From positions 310,001 through 374,000 of the forward strand of contig QJNS01000034.1 of the NCBI GenBank assembly GCA_004154925.1: a stretch of 64,000 nucleotides of DNA, read 5' to 3'. The notes under the pieces were generated by a model, which had not been told where the DNA came from, ran no database searches, and worked only from the letters and a program-made list of their open reading frames with translations. This document shows, one piece after another, positions 53,191-63,824 of the stretch (the first letter of the stretch is position 1; every line of letters starts with the position of its first letter). A program made the translations under genes and the position numbers. This DNA is from Monosporascus cannonballus (taxonomy: Eukaryota > Ascomycota > Sordariomycetes > Xylariales).

Positions 53191-55900
53191 AATCTTCAAA
53201 ACAGGATCCTCGACAAAATTTTACTTTATTTATAACTTTAACGGAAACGAATTACGCATTTTTAAACAATATCTACAAAAATCGGTTACAAAAAAAAATA
53301 AATTCGATTTTCGAAATTACTAGCAAAATACCCTATATTTTTCGTACGGAAAAAAAACGAAAAATTGTAACTTATAATTAACTATCGATAACTGAACGAT
53401 ATTATTATTAAGAATCGAATATTATTACCTTTAATTACGCAAATAAAAAACCAACTTTACGAAACATAATAATTTACAGCATTCGACTTCAAAAACGGAT
53501 ATAATCTTATTAAAATTAAAAGAAAATACGAATAAAAAATAACTTTCAAAACGAAATATAAATTATTTAAGTACCTAGTTACGTTAATAAGATTTAAGAA
53601 TATACTAATAATCTTCTAACAGATAATTAACCATATATTACGAAAATACCTCGATATTTTTATTATTTGCTACCTTAACGACATTCTGATTTTTTCAATA
53701 ACGGAAAAGATATATATAAAATACGTTTATAAAGTTCTTTAAGCTTTACAGGACGTAAAGTTATTTATTAATGCAGAAAAAAGTCAGTTCCATATACAGG
53801 AAATAGAATATCTAGGATATATTATTACCTTAGGACATATTAGAATAAACTCCAAGAAAATCGCTGCAATCACAAAATAACAAACGCTAATAACGGTCAA
53901 AAAATTACAGGTATTCCTTAGATTCGCTAATTACTACAGGGAATTCATTCAGAATTTTAATAAAATAATTATACCCCTAATAAATTTTACGAAAAGAAAA
54001 TTAAATAAATATCCGAAACAGAAAAAACATTTCAACATATTAAGGATACGATTATTAACGAATAAATATTAATTATATACGATTTAAACCGTCCCGTTAA
54101 ACTAAAAACCGATATTTCGGATTACGCGTTAAATATAATAATCGCATAATAGGATAATTAAAGCAAATTGTACCTTATTATATTCTTTTCGTACAAATTA
54201 AAAGGAGCCAAATTTAATTACGGTATTTCAAATAAGGAATTTATGGCCATTATTATAAAATTTCGAAAATTTATGTACTTCCTAAAGAAAAACTTGTATT
54301 AAACCAAAATTTATACCAATTATCAAAATCTTACTAGATTTATTACGATTAAGGAAATTACAAAACAATAATTTGGTTATGAGAAAAAATTGGCGAACTT
54401 CGATTTCGTTACTATTTACAAAATGAAAATTAATAAATAATAAAGCAAACATTTTAGGCAAAAAATCAGATCTCGAAAAAAAATTAATTAAAATTAGTTA
54501 TATAATTTTCGATATTATTATAGAAAGATATTTACGTCCGTAACAAATTGCAACAATTCGGGCAATACCTTTAATATATATTAGAAAATCCAGCAACATA
54601 ACGATAATCTTTTAGAAAATTAAATAACGAATAAAATATAAATTTTAAAGGAATATCGAAAAACTTTGATACGAAATATATACGAATATTAGTTATACGA
54701 ACATTCAGAGATTTATAAAACTCGAAAACGGCTTTAACGCATATATTTCTTTTTTAAATAAAATTAATAATGTAAAAAATTATATAATAATACGATATTT
54801 ACGCTAGAAAAAAAGCTCGACGATATACGCTATACGAAAAACTATAGCGATTATTAATCGCAAAACGACTATAAAATTTAATTATATTTAACTTTATTAC
54901 CAAATTTTCAATATAAAAAATCTATTTATAAAAATATATTATAATATTATTTTCGTAATTGTCGATCGATTTACGAAAATTTCTTATTTCTTACCATATT
55001 ACGAAAATATAAATGCTAAATAAATAATATATATTTTTAAACATATTTTTAGCATATACTGATTATTAATAAAAATTATTTCAAATAAAGGATCGATATT
55101 TGCATTTAAGTTTTAGTAAAGCTTAATGAAACAAATCAGCCTAAATTACAAATTATTAAACGGATAAATAAATAAAATGAATAAATGAAACTTTAAAAAT
55201 TTATTTAAAATATTATATTAATTATAAATAACATAATTAAATTGAAAAAGTATTTGTTACTTAATTACGATATAATATTAATTATTACGAAAATATTAAA
55301 ATAATATTTATAAACGCAAATTTTGGTTTTATTTCAAAGGTTTATAAAAAAATGCGCGACTATTATTAAATTAATATCAAAGTAATTTTTAAATAAGAAT
55401 AATTACGATAATGATATTAAGAAATAAAAACACAATTAAAATTCGTAAGGAATTAAATAAATAAATATTTAACCAGAAAAAATTAAAAAGATTAATTTTT
55501 AAAAAAGGGAAAATAATTTTCCTTATTACCAAAAATATTTAAATAAAACGGCCTAACAAATAATTCGATTTTCAATATATTGGTTTCTATCATATTATTA
55601 AAAAAACCCTAAAAAAATTATTAATTGAACTTTTTATCAAAAATTCAATTTTATTTAATTTTTTATATTTCTTTATTTAAATTAATAACAAATATAATTA
55701 AGATATCTACGACATGAAACGATATAGAAATAAAAAAACGCATAAATATATAAGATAAAAAAAATTTCGATATATGGAAACAAAACGGATTTACCCGGTA
55801 TCTGATTAAGTAAAAAAAGTACTCGGATTCTAAAAATATTTGGGAACTTGCTAAGAGTTTTATTGGCGTCTAGCATTTATTAAAGATTTTTTACTAATAA
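53191..55900 (+). pseudogene. C pol continued: reverse transcriptase, RNase H, integrase, chromodomain
   Basis: Continues from the A2 insertion site. Reverse transcriptase: F-F-V-R-K-K-N near 53337, F-T-A-F-D-F-K-N-G-Y near 53480 (Asp intact), and the catalytic box at 53671-53682 reading Y-L-N-D (first Asp to Asn). Then E-I-E-Y-L-G-Y-I-I near 53807 and R-F-A-N-Y-Y-R-E-F-I near 53925. RNase H: T-D-I-S-D-Y-A-L near 54108, K-E-F-M-A-I-I near 54237, and T-N-Y-Q-N-L-T-R-F near 54317 (Asp to Asn). Integrase: I-V-D-R-F-T-K at about 54958-54978 (Asp intact) and I-S-N-K-G-S near 55080 (Asp to Asn). Chromodomain: Y-L-I-K-stop-K-K-Y-S-D-S-K-N-I-W-E at 55801-55850. The least damaged pol in the window, but still dead. 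Confidence 0.94.
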
Positions 55901-55929
55901 CGCCAAATGTAACGAGATTAAAGGTCCCC

Positions 55930-56217
55930 TAATTAATAAATAATTAATCGGTAAATTTAAGGTTAAACCAGTCGAAAAAAGGCGCGGCCCTTGTCGACGT
56001 AGCCTTAGCGGCCTTTAGTTCGGCCTATTTTTTTAACGTTCCAACTTATCCAATTTCTTTAGGGACCGAAACCCGTAAAATAGCATATATGCTATACGAT
56101 CGGCCCATAATTCTTTTTGTTTTCGCAGTCGACGAATTTTGGCTTACGCTTATTCTTTTTTTTTAGCCTTTTTCAATTTTGTTTTAACTCTAAGATAATT
56201 AAAAATAAATTTTTCAA
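55930..56217 (-). pseudogene. Antisense reading frame between pol and 3' LTR of C
   Basis: On the minus strand, opposite to pol, a hydrophilic protein can be read: L-E-K-F-I-F-N-Y-L-R-V, then I-R-R-L-R-K-Q-K-E-L-W, then S-L-K-K-L-D-K-L-E-R. After a one-base slip in an A run it continues A-E-L-K-A-A-K-A-T-S-T-R-A-A and D-W-F-N-L. It resembles the plus-strand frame at the same place in element D (57405-57895). Charged heptad-like composition suggests a coiled coil. Similar Arg/Lys-rich R-K-Q stretches are known at the C-termini of some fungal pogo-like transposases, but I see no DDE domain. Function unknown. Confidence 0.55.
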
Positions 56218-56485
56218 GTTATAAAGTAAAAAAAACGTTAACATTATAAAGGCCTTAATTCGGCGTTACGTATTTTTTATATTAAGAAAAATCTGACAAA
56301 ATATAGGATAAAATAATAATTCGTAACAAATATAATATAAATATATAAATATATATATAATTCGAAAAATAATAAGTTTAAATAAGTTATTTTCCTATTT
56401 GTTTTTTTATGAATCGGTTTTTAATATAACCCGATATAATGGCAAAAAAAAACTTATAAAAAAGAAATTTTTAGGACAAAAATTA

Positions 56486-56501
56486 TAAAAAAGGAGGATC
56501 G
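56486..56501 (+). other. Polypurine tract of C
   Basis: AAAAAAGGAGGATCG abuts the 3' LTR. The GATCG end is shared with the tract of D (57237-57252, minus). Confidence 0.82.
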
Positions 56502-56842
56502 TATTATAACTTAACGAGCTGCGGCCTCCAGAAACGGTCGCAACAAAAAAAAATGATGACTAAGCCATGTGGGTCGAGTTACGTAATAGTTTAACAGGAT
56601 CTATTGTAAAGCCCATAGAGCTAGGCTTGATAGGATCTATCGTAAAGTTCATAAAGCCAGGTTCGACAAGGTCGGAAAATTAAGTATAATATATTCGTTA
56701 TTTCCATAATTTAAATACTTTCAGCTTGTAATAAAATATCGTTACTTAAGGTACTTTTAGTATTGCGAAACGTACTACGTTATTGTATTTATTGCTTAAT
56801 ATCCCACGATACTTGTAAGGGGCTGCATATGTAGTAGCTAAG

Positions 56843-57236
56843 TGTGACGGCTATGCGGTTTAACCAACTATTAAACCTTAAGTCGACGGGTTTATGTTGG
56901 CAGGAGTATCGTGGGAATCTGAGCAATAAATACAGTAACGTGTTATGTTTCGTAATGCTAAGGGTACCTTAAGTAACGACATTATATTATAAGCTAAAGT
57001 TATCTAAATTATGGAATAACGAACGTATATATCCTTATCTTGGTTTAAGGTGTTTAAGCGGCTTAAACCCTTAAGCCCGTTAAGCCTTTTAAGCCTTTCT
57101 GCTGGCTTAAAGGGTTTAAGGTATTTAGCGCTTTAAGATCTTTAAGCTAGTTACGTAACGTTTTGGCTTAGGTCGGAACTAACCTTTTTGTAATTCCGAC
57201 CGTTTGAAAAAAAGTTAAAACCGTTAGGTTATAATA
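56843..57236 (-). repeat. D 3' LTR (394 bp)
   Basis: Plus-strand reading TGTGACGGCTATGCGG to CCGTTAGGTTATAATA. The outer 200 bp are little mutated, the inner part more. Contains many CTTAAG/GGCTTAA motifs (57050-57150). Confidence 0.94.
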
Positions 57237-57252
57237 CGATCTTTTCCCTTTT
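57237..57252 (-). other. Polypurine tract of D
   Basis: On the minus strand AAAAGGGAAAAGATCG abuts the 3' LTR; the GATCG end matches that of C. Confidence 0.78.
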
Positions 57253-57404
57253 AGGATTTTTGTCTTTAAAAATTAAATTATTTATTTATTAATTTCGGTA
57301 AATAATTTTCCTTTTTATATATTTATTATATTAGGCCGAATTAAAAAATTTCGTTCCTGTAAACGTATTAACGTTTTAATTTTTTTTTAAAATATATTAA
57401 ACGT

Positions 57405-57895
57405 TTTGGTTTCGAAATACCTTTTTATTCCCGTTATAAAAAAAATGCGGAATACAAAATTGCTTAAGGATTTTTAAAATGTGCGCAATATATTTATTAT
57501 AGGGGTCCTTATAATATTTTTGGTTTTTCGAAAGCTAAACATCAGAAATTTCTTAACGAGAAAGACCGTTTAAAACATAAAAAGGAATAAGTTTATAAAA
57601 CGTTCCGTACTGCTGTTAACAAATTGGACCGTTTGTAAAAATAAAGGCGGGTTTTTCGTCGCCGTAATATAGAAATATTTCGTCGCAATATTTAGGGTAC
57701 GGAAATTATGGAAGAATTTAAATATGTCGAAAAAGAACAATAACAGTTGGAGGCCGCCGTTATAGTTATTATGTTAATGCAGGTTGCGGCCAACCGGCCC
57801 GATATCCCGGTTACTAATTGGTCGGCCGTTAATTAGGACGTATCCGTTATTATTAATAAATTTTTTTTAATAAACGTTATGTATTAATAAGATTT
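57405..57895 (+). pseudogene. Antisense reading frame between pol and 3' LTR of D
   Basis: Opposite in direction to D pol, about 160 codons can be read in one frame with a few RIP-type stops: G-F-E-I-P-F-Y-S-R-Y, N-E-K-D-R-L-K-H-K-K-E, F-R-T-A-V-N-K-L-D-R-L, K-stop-R-R-V-F-R-R-R-N-I-E-I-F, then E-E-F-K-Y-V-E-K-E-Q and A-A-N-R-P-D-I-P-V-T-N-W. The G+C content stays higher than in the neighbouring pol. It parallels the antisense frame of C in position, in the R-L-R-K-Q core and in the charged coil that follows. Unknown product; its N-terminal part may be incomplete. Confidence 0.6.
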
Positions 57896-60800
57896 TTAAT
57901 AAATTTCTAGGTATTTTCGGAATTTAGGTACTTTTTTTATTTCATTAGGTATTAGGTAAATCCGTTTTATTTTTATATATCGATTATTTTCTCCACTTTA
58001 TATACTTATTCGTTTTTTATTTTTATATCGTTTTATGCTATATATATTTTAATTATATCTGCCGTTAATTCGAATAAGGAAATATAAAAAATTAGATAAA
58101 GTTTAATTTTTAATAAAAATTCCAAGGAATAATTATTTTCTAAGATTTTTTTGGCAATTTTATATAAACCGATATATTTGAAATCAAGTTTTTTATTAAG
58201 TTTTTTTTATCTAAATATTTTTAGTAACGAAAAAAACTATATTCCATTTTTCGAAAATTAATCCTTTTAATTTTTTTTAGTTATAATATTTATATATTTG
58301 ATTTTATTTAAAATCTAGTTTTATCTTTATTTCTTAATATAATTATCGTAATTATTTTAACGTAAGAATTATTTTAATATTAATCGGATTATCGTTACGT
58401 ATTTTTTTATAAATTTTTAAAATAAAACCAAAATTAGCATTTATTAATATTATCTTAATGCTTTCGTAATAATTAATATTATAAGCTAATTATACGATTA
58501 ACAATTTTTAACCTAATTATTTTGCTTATAATTAATATAATATCGTAAATAAATTTCTAAGGTTTAATTTATTTATTTTATTTATTTATTTATGTATAAT
58601 TTAAGTATATTAAATAATTTATAATTTAGGTTAATTTATATTATTAAACTTTGCTAAAACTTCGATACAAATATTAATGTTTTATTTAATATAATTTTTA
58701 TTAATAATCCGTATATATTGAAAATATATTTAAAAAAAATATATATTAGTTATTCGGCGTTTATATTCTTATAATATGGTAAGAAATAGGAAAATTTCGT
58801 AAATCAATCGACGATTACGAAAATATTATCGTAATATATTTTTATAATTAAATTTTTTAATATAAAAAATTTAATAATAAAATCGAATATAATTAAATAC
58901 TATAGTTGTTTTATAATTAATAATAATTATAATTTTCTGTATAGCTTATATTATTAAGCCTTTACCTTGGCGTAAATATAGTATTACGGTATAATTTTTT
59001 GTATTGTTAATTTTATTGTAAAAAAAGAATATATATGTTAAAGCTTTTTTAAGGTTTTATAAATCTTTGGATATTTATGTAATTAATATTCGTATATTTT
59101 TCACACTAAATCTTTTTGGTATTTTTTTAAAATTTATATTTTGTTCGTTTTTTAGTTTTTTAAGAAATCGTCGTTATATTATTGGATTTTCTAATATATA
59201 TTGCTAAATATTACCCGAATTATCGTAATTTGTCATAAACGAAAATATCCTTTTATAATAGTATTAAAAATTATATAACTAATTTTAATTAATTTTTTTT
59301 CGAAACCTGGTTATTTGCTTAAGGCGTTTGTTTTATCATTTTTAAGCCTTTTTTATAGATAATAATAAAATCGAAATTTGCCAATTTTTCCGCATAATAA
59401 AGTTATCGTCCTATAAGCTTTTTGGTCGTGGTAAATCGGGTAAAATTTTGATAATCTATATAAACTTTAATTTAATATAAGTTTTTCTTTAGGAAATACT
59501 TAAATTTTCAAAATACCATAATAATGGCCATAAACTCCTTATTTAAAATACCGTAATTAAATTCGGTTCCTTTTAACTTATACGAAAAAAATATAATAAG
59601 GTATAATTTGCCTTAATTATTTCGTTATCCGATTATTACGTTTAACGCGTAATTCGAAATATCGGTTTTTAATTTAACGGGGCGGTTTAAATCGTATATA
59701 ATTAATATTAGTTCGTTAATAATCGTATCCTTAATATTTTAAAATAATTTTTCCGCATTTAACATTTATTTGAACTTTTTTTTTCGTAAAATTCGTTAAA
59801 GATATAATTATTTTACTAAAGTTTCGAATAAACTTCTTATAATAATTAGCGAATTTAAAAAATACTTATACTTTTTTAATTATCGTTAACGGTTGCCATT
59901 TTGTAATTATAACGATTTTTAAAGTTTATTTTAATATGTTCTGGAATAATAATATGTTCTAAATATTTTATAATTTCTATATAAAATTAATTTCCTTTTA
60001 CGTTAACTAATGACCTAGCGTTTTATAAAGCTTGGAAAACTTTATAAATATATTTTGCGTATATTTCTTCCGTTTCCGAAAAAATAAGAATGTTGTCGAA
60101 ATAGTAACCGACGAAAATATTAAAGTATTTTCGTAATACATAATTTATTATCCGGTAAAAAATTATTAATACGTTCGTAAATCTTATTAATATAACTAAA
60201 TATTTAAATAATTCGTATTTCGTTTTAAAAGTTATTTTTTATTTATATTTTGTTAATCCTAATAAAGTTATATTTATTTTTGAAATCGAATATTATAAAT
60301 TATTTAATTCCGTAAAATCGGTTTTTTATTTCCGTAATCAGGGATAATAATATTCTATCTTTAATAATAACGTCGTTTAATTATCGATAATTAACCATAA
60401 ATCGTAGTTTTTCGTTTTTTTGATACGAAAAATATTAGGTATTTTATTAGTAATTTTAAAGTCGAATTTATTTTTTTTGTAATCGATTTTCCAGGTATTT
60501 TTTGAAAATACGTAATTTGTTTCCGTTAAAATTATAAATAAGGTAAAAATTTATCGAAAATCTTTCCTTAAGGATTATTTCATAATCCTATTTACAATAT
60601 TCCGGTAATTTCGTATCGAGTTCCTTTTTAAAGAGTTATTCGTATTTATAGTATTATGGTAATATAATAGTTAAATTTTTTAATTCCTAGGGCTGTTATT
60701 TTTTTTTAAATCGTTATTTAATTACTTTAATTTCGTTTTAATAACAATAACGATATGTTATATTTTTCTTTAATATCCGTTTTTTTATATTTTATTTTTT

Positions 60801-60990
60801 TAGGTAATAAGGTATTTATCGTATTTTTACATTTATATTCGTTGTTATTATCGATTAAATATTAAGATCTGAATTTTCTTTTTCGTTTATTGTTAAAAAA
60901 TAAAATAAACTTTATGTAGCTAATTTTTCCGTTAATCAAAATTCCGTACTGGCGTATTTATGATAATCCTAATTTTATATCGTAATTCTC
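57880..60990 (-). pseudogene. D pol: reverse transcriptase, RNase H, integrase, chromodomain
   Basis: Read right to left. The reverse transcriptase catalytic box at 60092-60103 is Y-F-D-N (second Asp to Asn), followed by I-L-I-F-S-E-T-E-E. RNase H lies about 59340-59700. The integrase box at about 58796-58819 reads V-I-V-D-stop-F-T-K-F (Asp intact, CGA changed to TGA). The chromodomain at 57885-58010 reads Y-L-M-K-stop-K-K-Y-L-N-S-E-N-T. Similar to C throughout, and nearly collinear with F. Confidence 0.9.
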
Positions 60991-63169
60991 GAATAAAACG
61001 ATATCGAAATTAATTATCTAATATCGTTTTTAAATAAAAATTTCGAAATAATTAATTTTGCGTATAATATTTCCGTTATTATAGGCGAATTCTTGGTTTT
61101 CGGCATTTATTATTATATAGGGTTTTGATTTATATTTCCATAGCAATTGAAACTTATTAATTATATCCGGTATAATATAATTTCCGCTTAAAGCTTTATA
61201 ATTTATTATTATAATATATTAATATAGTTTTAATCGTATTTCCAAAGTATTAAAATTATTAATATTTTTTATCGTCGCATTTAAAACTTTTTTGGGAATT
61301 TCTTTTAATTTTTCTAGATTTCGTTATTTTGCGGCTTTTTTATATGTTATTTTTTTTAATTCCTATTGGAATTTATTAAGCGTTATTTGTATTTTTTCGT
61401 TTAACGCGTTAAGCTACTATATTTATTGTTATTATCGACATATTGTTTTTTCGAACCGTATTAATTTTTCTTAATTCTTTTGCAATTCTTTTTATTAAAT
61501 AAATTTTTTTTATGTTTACGATTATATCCTATTATGCATTATTTTAATTATCGTTCCAGAAATCTTTTATAAATTAACGTATTTTTAGTAACTTTTTTTT
61601 CTGGAGATTTATAATAAATACCAACTAAAAATGGAAATCTGTAATAACTTTCTGACAATATTTCTTAACCGTACGTTAAATTAATTCCTTTTCCGTTTAA
61701 TAATTATATTATTTATAATAACAAAAAGGGTTTTCTTGCGGGTATTACTTTCCGTTAAACCAGCTTTTTATTTCGGCTAATTATTAAATATTTTCTAGGG
61801 ATATAGTTCGAAACTGTCGATATTATTACTTATCGTTTTTATTATTTCCGATACGATTTGGAAAATCGAACTTTTTATAATATATACGGGTAATTCGTTT
61901 ATAAATATATTATTTTTATTTTTCGTAATCGGGATATTTTCGTCGTCGACAATATATGGTGGTATATATTCTGCCGTATCGATTAGGATTTCCGGGACAG
62001 ATTTCTTTTATCTAATTTTAATATTTGCGTAATTATCCTTATAATACTTTTTATTATATTCGCGATATTTATTAAGTTAATTTTCTGGTTTTTTTATATT
62101 TTTCGTCGAATTCTTTATCGTAATAATTTTTATTAAACCTGTTGTTATAAGCTTAATATATATTTAGCTTAAATTATCTTAATAATTTTATTATCGTTTT
62201 CTTATTTATTCCTAGATTATTTTTCCGGTATAAGGATCCAGTTATTTTATCGTAATTTTTTAAGCTTTTTATATTTATAAACCTTATGTCCTATTTTGCC
62301 ATAATTAAAGCATTTAATCTGGTTTTAATTTTATTTATAGGTAATGCCGAATTCCATAAACTTTGGCGCCGTTTCGTAAAAAAATAAAAAGTACGTTTCG
62401 TTTTTTTCCTTAATTAAATTTATATCTTAAATGCGAAATATATTATTTTTTTCTTATCGTTTTTTAAACTGTCGATTATTAATTTTAATTGCTTTTATAA
62501 TATACCGGTTTAAAGTAATTAATTGCTTAATCCGAATAATTTTATTTTTTATATTATTTTTTAGTTTGTTGTAAAATATTTTAATAAAAATATCGGCTTT
62601 ATTATTTCTTTATCCTGTTTTAACCGTAAAACTTTTGAAAATTACGGCGTATTTAAATGCAAATTCTTTTATCAAAATTATAAAAATTATTAAACCGTAA
62701 ATCATTTTTTATCCGAATTACCGAAATTATCATATATTGTATTTTTAAAATTAATATAAAATAAAAAGATTTTATTAATAAAATCTTTCTTATTTAAATT
62801 TTTTATTTTTAGGAAAATTTTTATAATAAGCTAAAATTAATTAACCGCATTTTCCGTTAGGCATATTTTTACTGCTAAGATTATATTCGTTAAATTATTA
62901 AGATTTAAAAAATAAAGGTAAATTTGTACTTAAATTAAAAAGGTTTAAGGGTTACTTTTTTTATTATAAGGTTCCAATTTCTTAAATTTTATACGGGCGA
63001 AAAAAAGTTAGGCAAATAACGTAACCCTAATTTGTCAAAATATTTTTTCCAATTCCCGAATTCGAGCTTAAAACTATTAAATAAAGGTTTTTTAAATGTT
63101 AATCGACATTTTAATAATATTAAATATTATTTAAAGTTTAACGGTATTATTAAATAAAAATTTATAACG
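60990..63169 (-). pseudogene. D gag and protease, degraded
   Basis: The zinc knuckle at 62271-62312 reads C-F-N-Y-G-K-I-G-H-K-V-Y-K-Y on the minus strand: first Cys and His kept, the other two Cys changed to Tyr. The protease site near 61190 reads I-I-N-Y-K-A-L-S-G-N-Y-I, with Asn for the catalytic Asp of the D-S/T-G motif. The leader starts CGTTATAAATTTTT next to the 5' LTR. The plus-strand open frame at 61292-61474 is an antisense shadow. Confidence 0.84.
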
Positions 63170-63563
63170 TATAACGGTTATACGGTTTAATTAATTATTA
63201 AACCTCAAATTAACGGATTTATATTAATAGAAATATCGTAAGAATTTAAGTAATAAATATAGTAACGTATTATGTTTCGTAATATTAAAAGTGCTTTAAG
63301 TAACGATATTATATTATAAGTTAAAGTTATTTAAATTATGGAATAACGAACGTATATATTTTTGTTTTGGCTTAAGGTGCTTAAGCGGCTTAAACCCTTA
63401 AGCCCGTTAAGACCTTTGAGCCCTTTTGCTGGCTCAAGGGGCTTAAGGTGCTTGGCGCCTTGAGACCTTTAAGCCAGTTACGTAACGTTTTGGCTTGGGT
63501 CGGAACTGACCTTTTCGTGGTTCCGACCGTCTGAAAAGAAGCCAAGACCGTTAGGTCATAACA
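63170..63563 (-). repeat. D 5' LTR (394 bp)
   Basis: Same length as the 3' LTR. The inner half (63170-63370) is heavily C-to-T/G-to-A mutated, while the outer half (63371-63563) is almost clean. The outer half has a dense series of CTTAAG/GGCTTAA/GCTCAAG motifs (63369-63475), presumably U3 control sequence. Confidence 0.94.
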
Positions 63564-63824
63564 CTAAGGATATGGGCCACAACAGGTCTATTGAGAAATC
63601 TAGGGAACAGCTAAGAAGATGCGTGGGAGCAGCTAGCTATATATACAGGAGCCACGGGATTAGCGCTACGCTAATCCCTCCACTAGGGCCCTTGGCCCGT
63701 GACAATACTCCTGCTAACATAAACCCGTACGACTAAAGTTTAATAGTTGGTTAAACCGCCTAGCCGTCACAGCTAAAAACTATTCGAAAAGCTTATGCAT
63801 TCGAAAAGCTTGTGTGATACGTTA

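Larger units (their letters stand above)
56843..63563 (-). mobile_element. D: complete 6.7-kb chromovirus, youngest layer of the right-hand nest
   Basis: LTRs of 394 bp at 56843-57236 and 63170-63563, exact TSD CTAAG (56838-56842, 63564-63568), minus orientation. From right to left: LTR, gag with zinc knuckle, protease, reverse transcriptase, RNase H, integrase, chromodomain, polypurine tract, LTR. Same family as F. Its LTR ends match those of C (TGTTAT-ACCTAACG to TAGCCGTCACA-type). Confidence 0.96.
56814..63704 (+). mobile_element. E: solo LTR (165 bp) in the C 3' LTR, split by D
   Basis: Pieces 56814-56842 and 63569-63704. Starts TGTAAGGGGCTGC and ends GGCCCGTGACA. Perfect TSD ATACT lies at 56809-56813 and 63705-63709. 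It contains CTAGCTATATATACAGGAGC (promoter-like) and a perfect 10-bp hairpin, GGGATTAGCG (63656-63665) and CGCTAATCCC (63669-63678). The ends and TATA region recall the LTR of B, but the sequence differs, so it is another family. Orientation is not certain. Confidence 0.88.
42612..63771 (+). mobile_element. C: chromovirus inserted in K4, split by A2 and by E+D
   Basis: An exact TSD, GCTAA, lies at 42607-42611 and 63772-63776, more than 21 kb apart. Removing A2, E and D with their TSD copies leaves about 6.8 kb: LTR (406 bp), gag-protease, reverse transcriptase, RNase H, integrase, chromodomain, polypurine tract, LTR. Reading continues across the A2 site without a gap (H-E-I before it, I-F-K-T-G-S-S after it), which proves the two halves are one element. 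Confidence 0.95.
56502..63771 (+). repeat. C 3' LTR, interrupted by E and D
   Basis: Pieces 56502-56813 and 63710-63771 (374 bp joined). They rejoin at the E TSD (ATACT): CCCACGATACT then CCTGCTAACATAAACCCG. It has two units of the 34-bp U3 repeat, against three in the 5' LTR. The outer piece (63710-63771) is practically undamaged. Confidence 0.93.
40795..63822 (+). mobile_element. K4: pogo/Fot1-like transposon split by element C
   Basis: The left part is 40795-42611. The last 46 bp reappear after C at 63777-63822, giving 1863 bp in total. The left end ACACATTACAAAGGCTTTTC is the inverted partner of the right end (CGAAAAGCTTGTGTGATACGT). TA flanks both ends (40793-40794, 63823-63824). Both ends contain two copies of an AAGCTTTTCGAA-type block. 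The far right end is little mutated. Confidence 0.92.

Noticed and set aside
54952..54985. A functional integrase in C, because the V-D-R-F-T-K box is intact
   Set aside because: The second catalytic site reads S-N-K-G (Asp lost), and stops lie on both sides.
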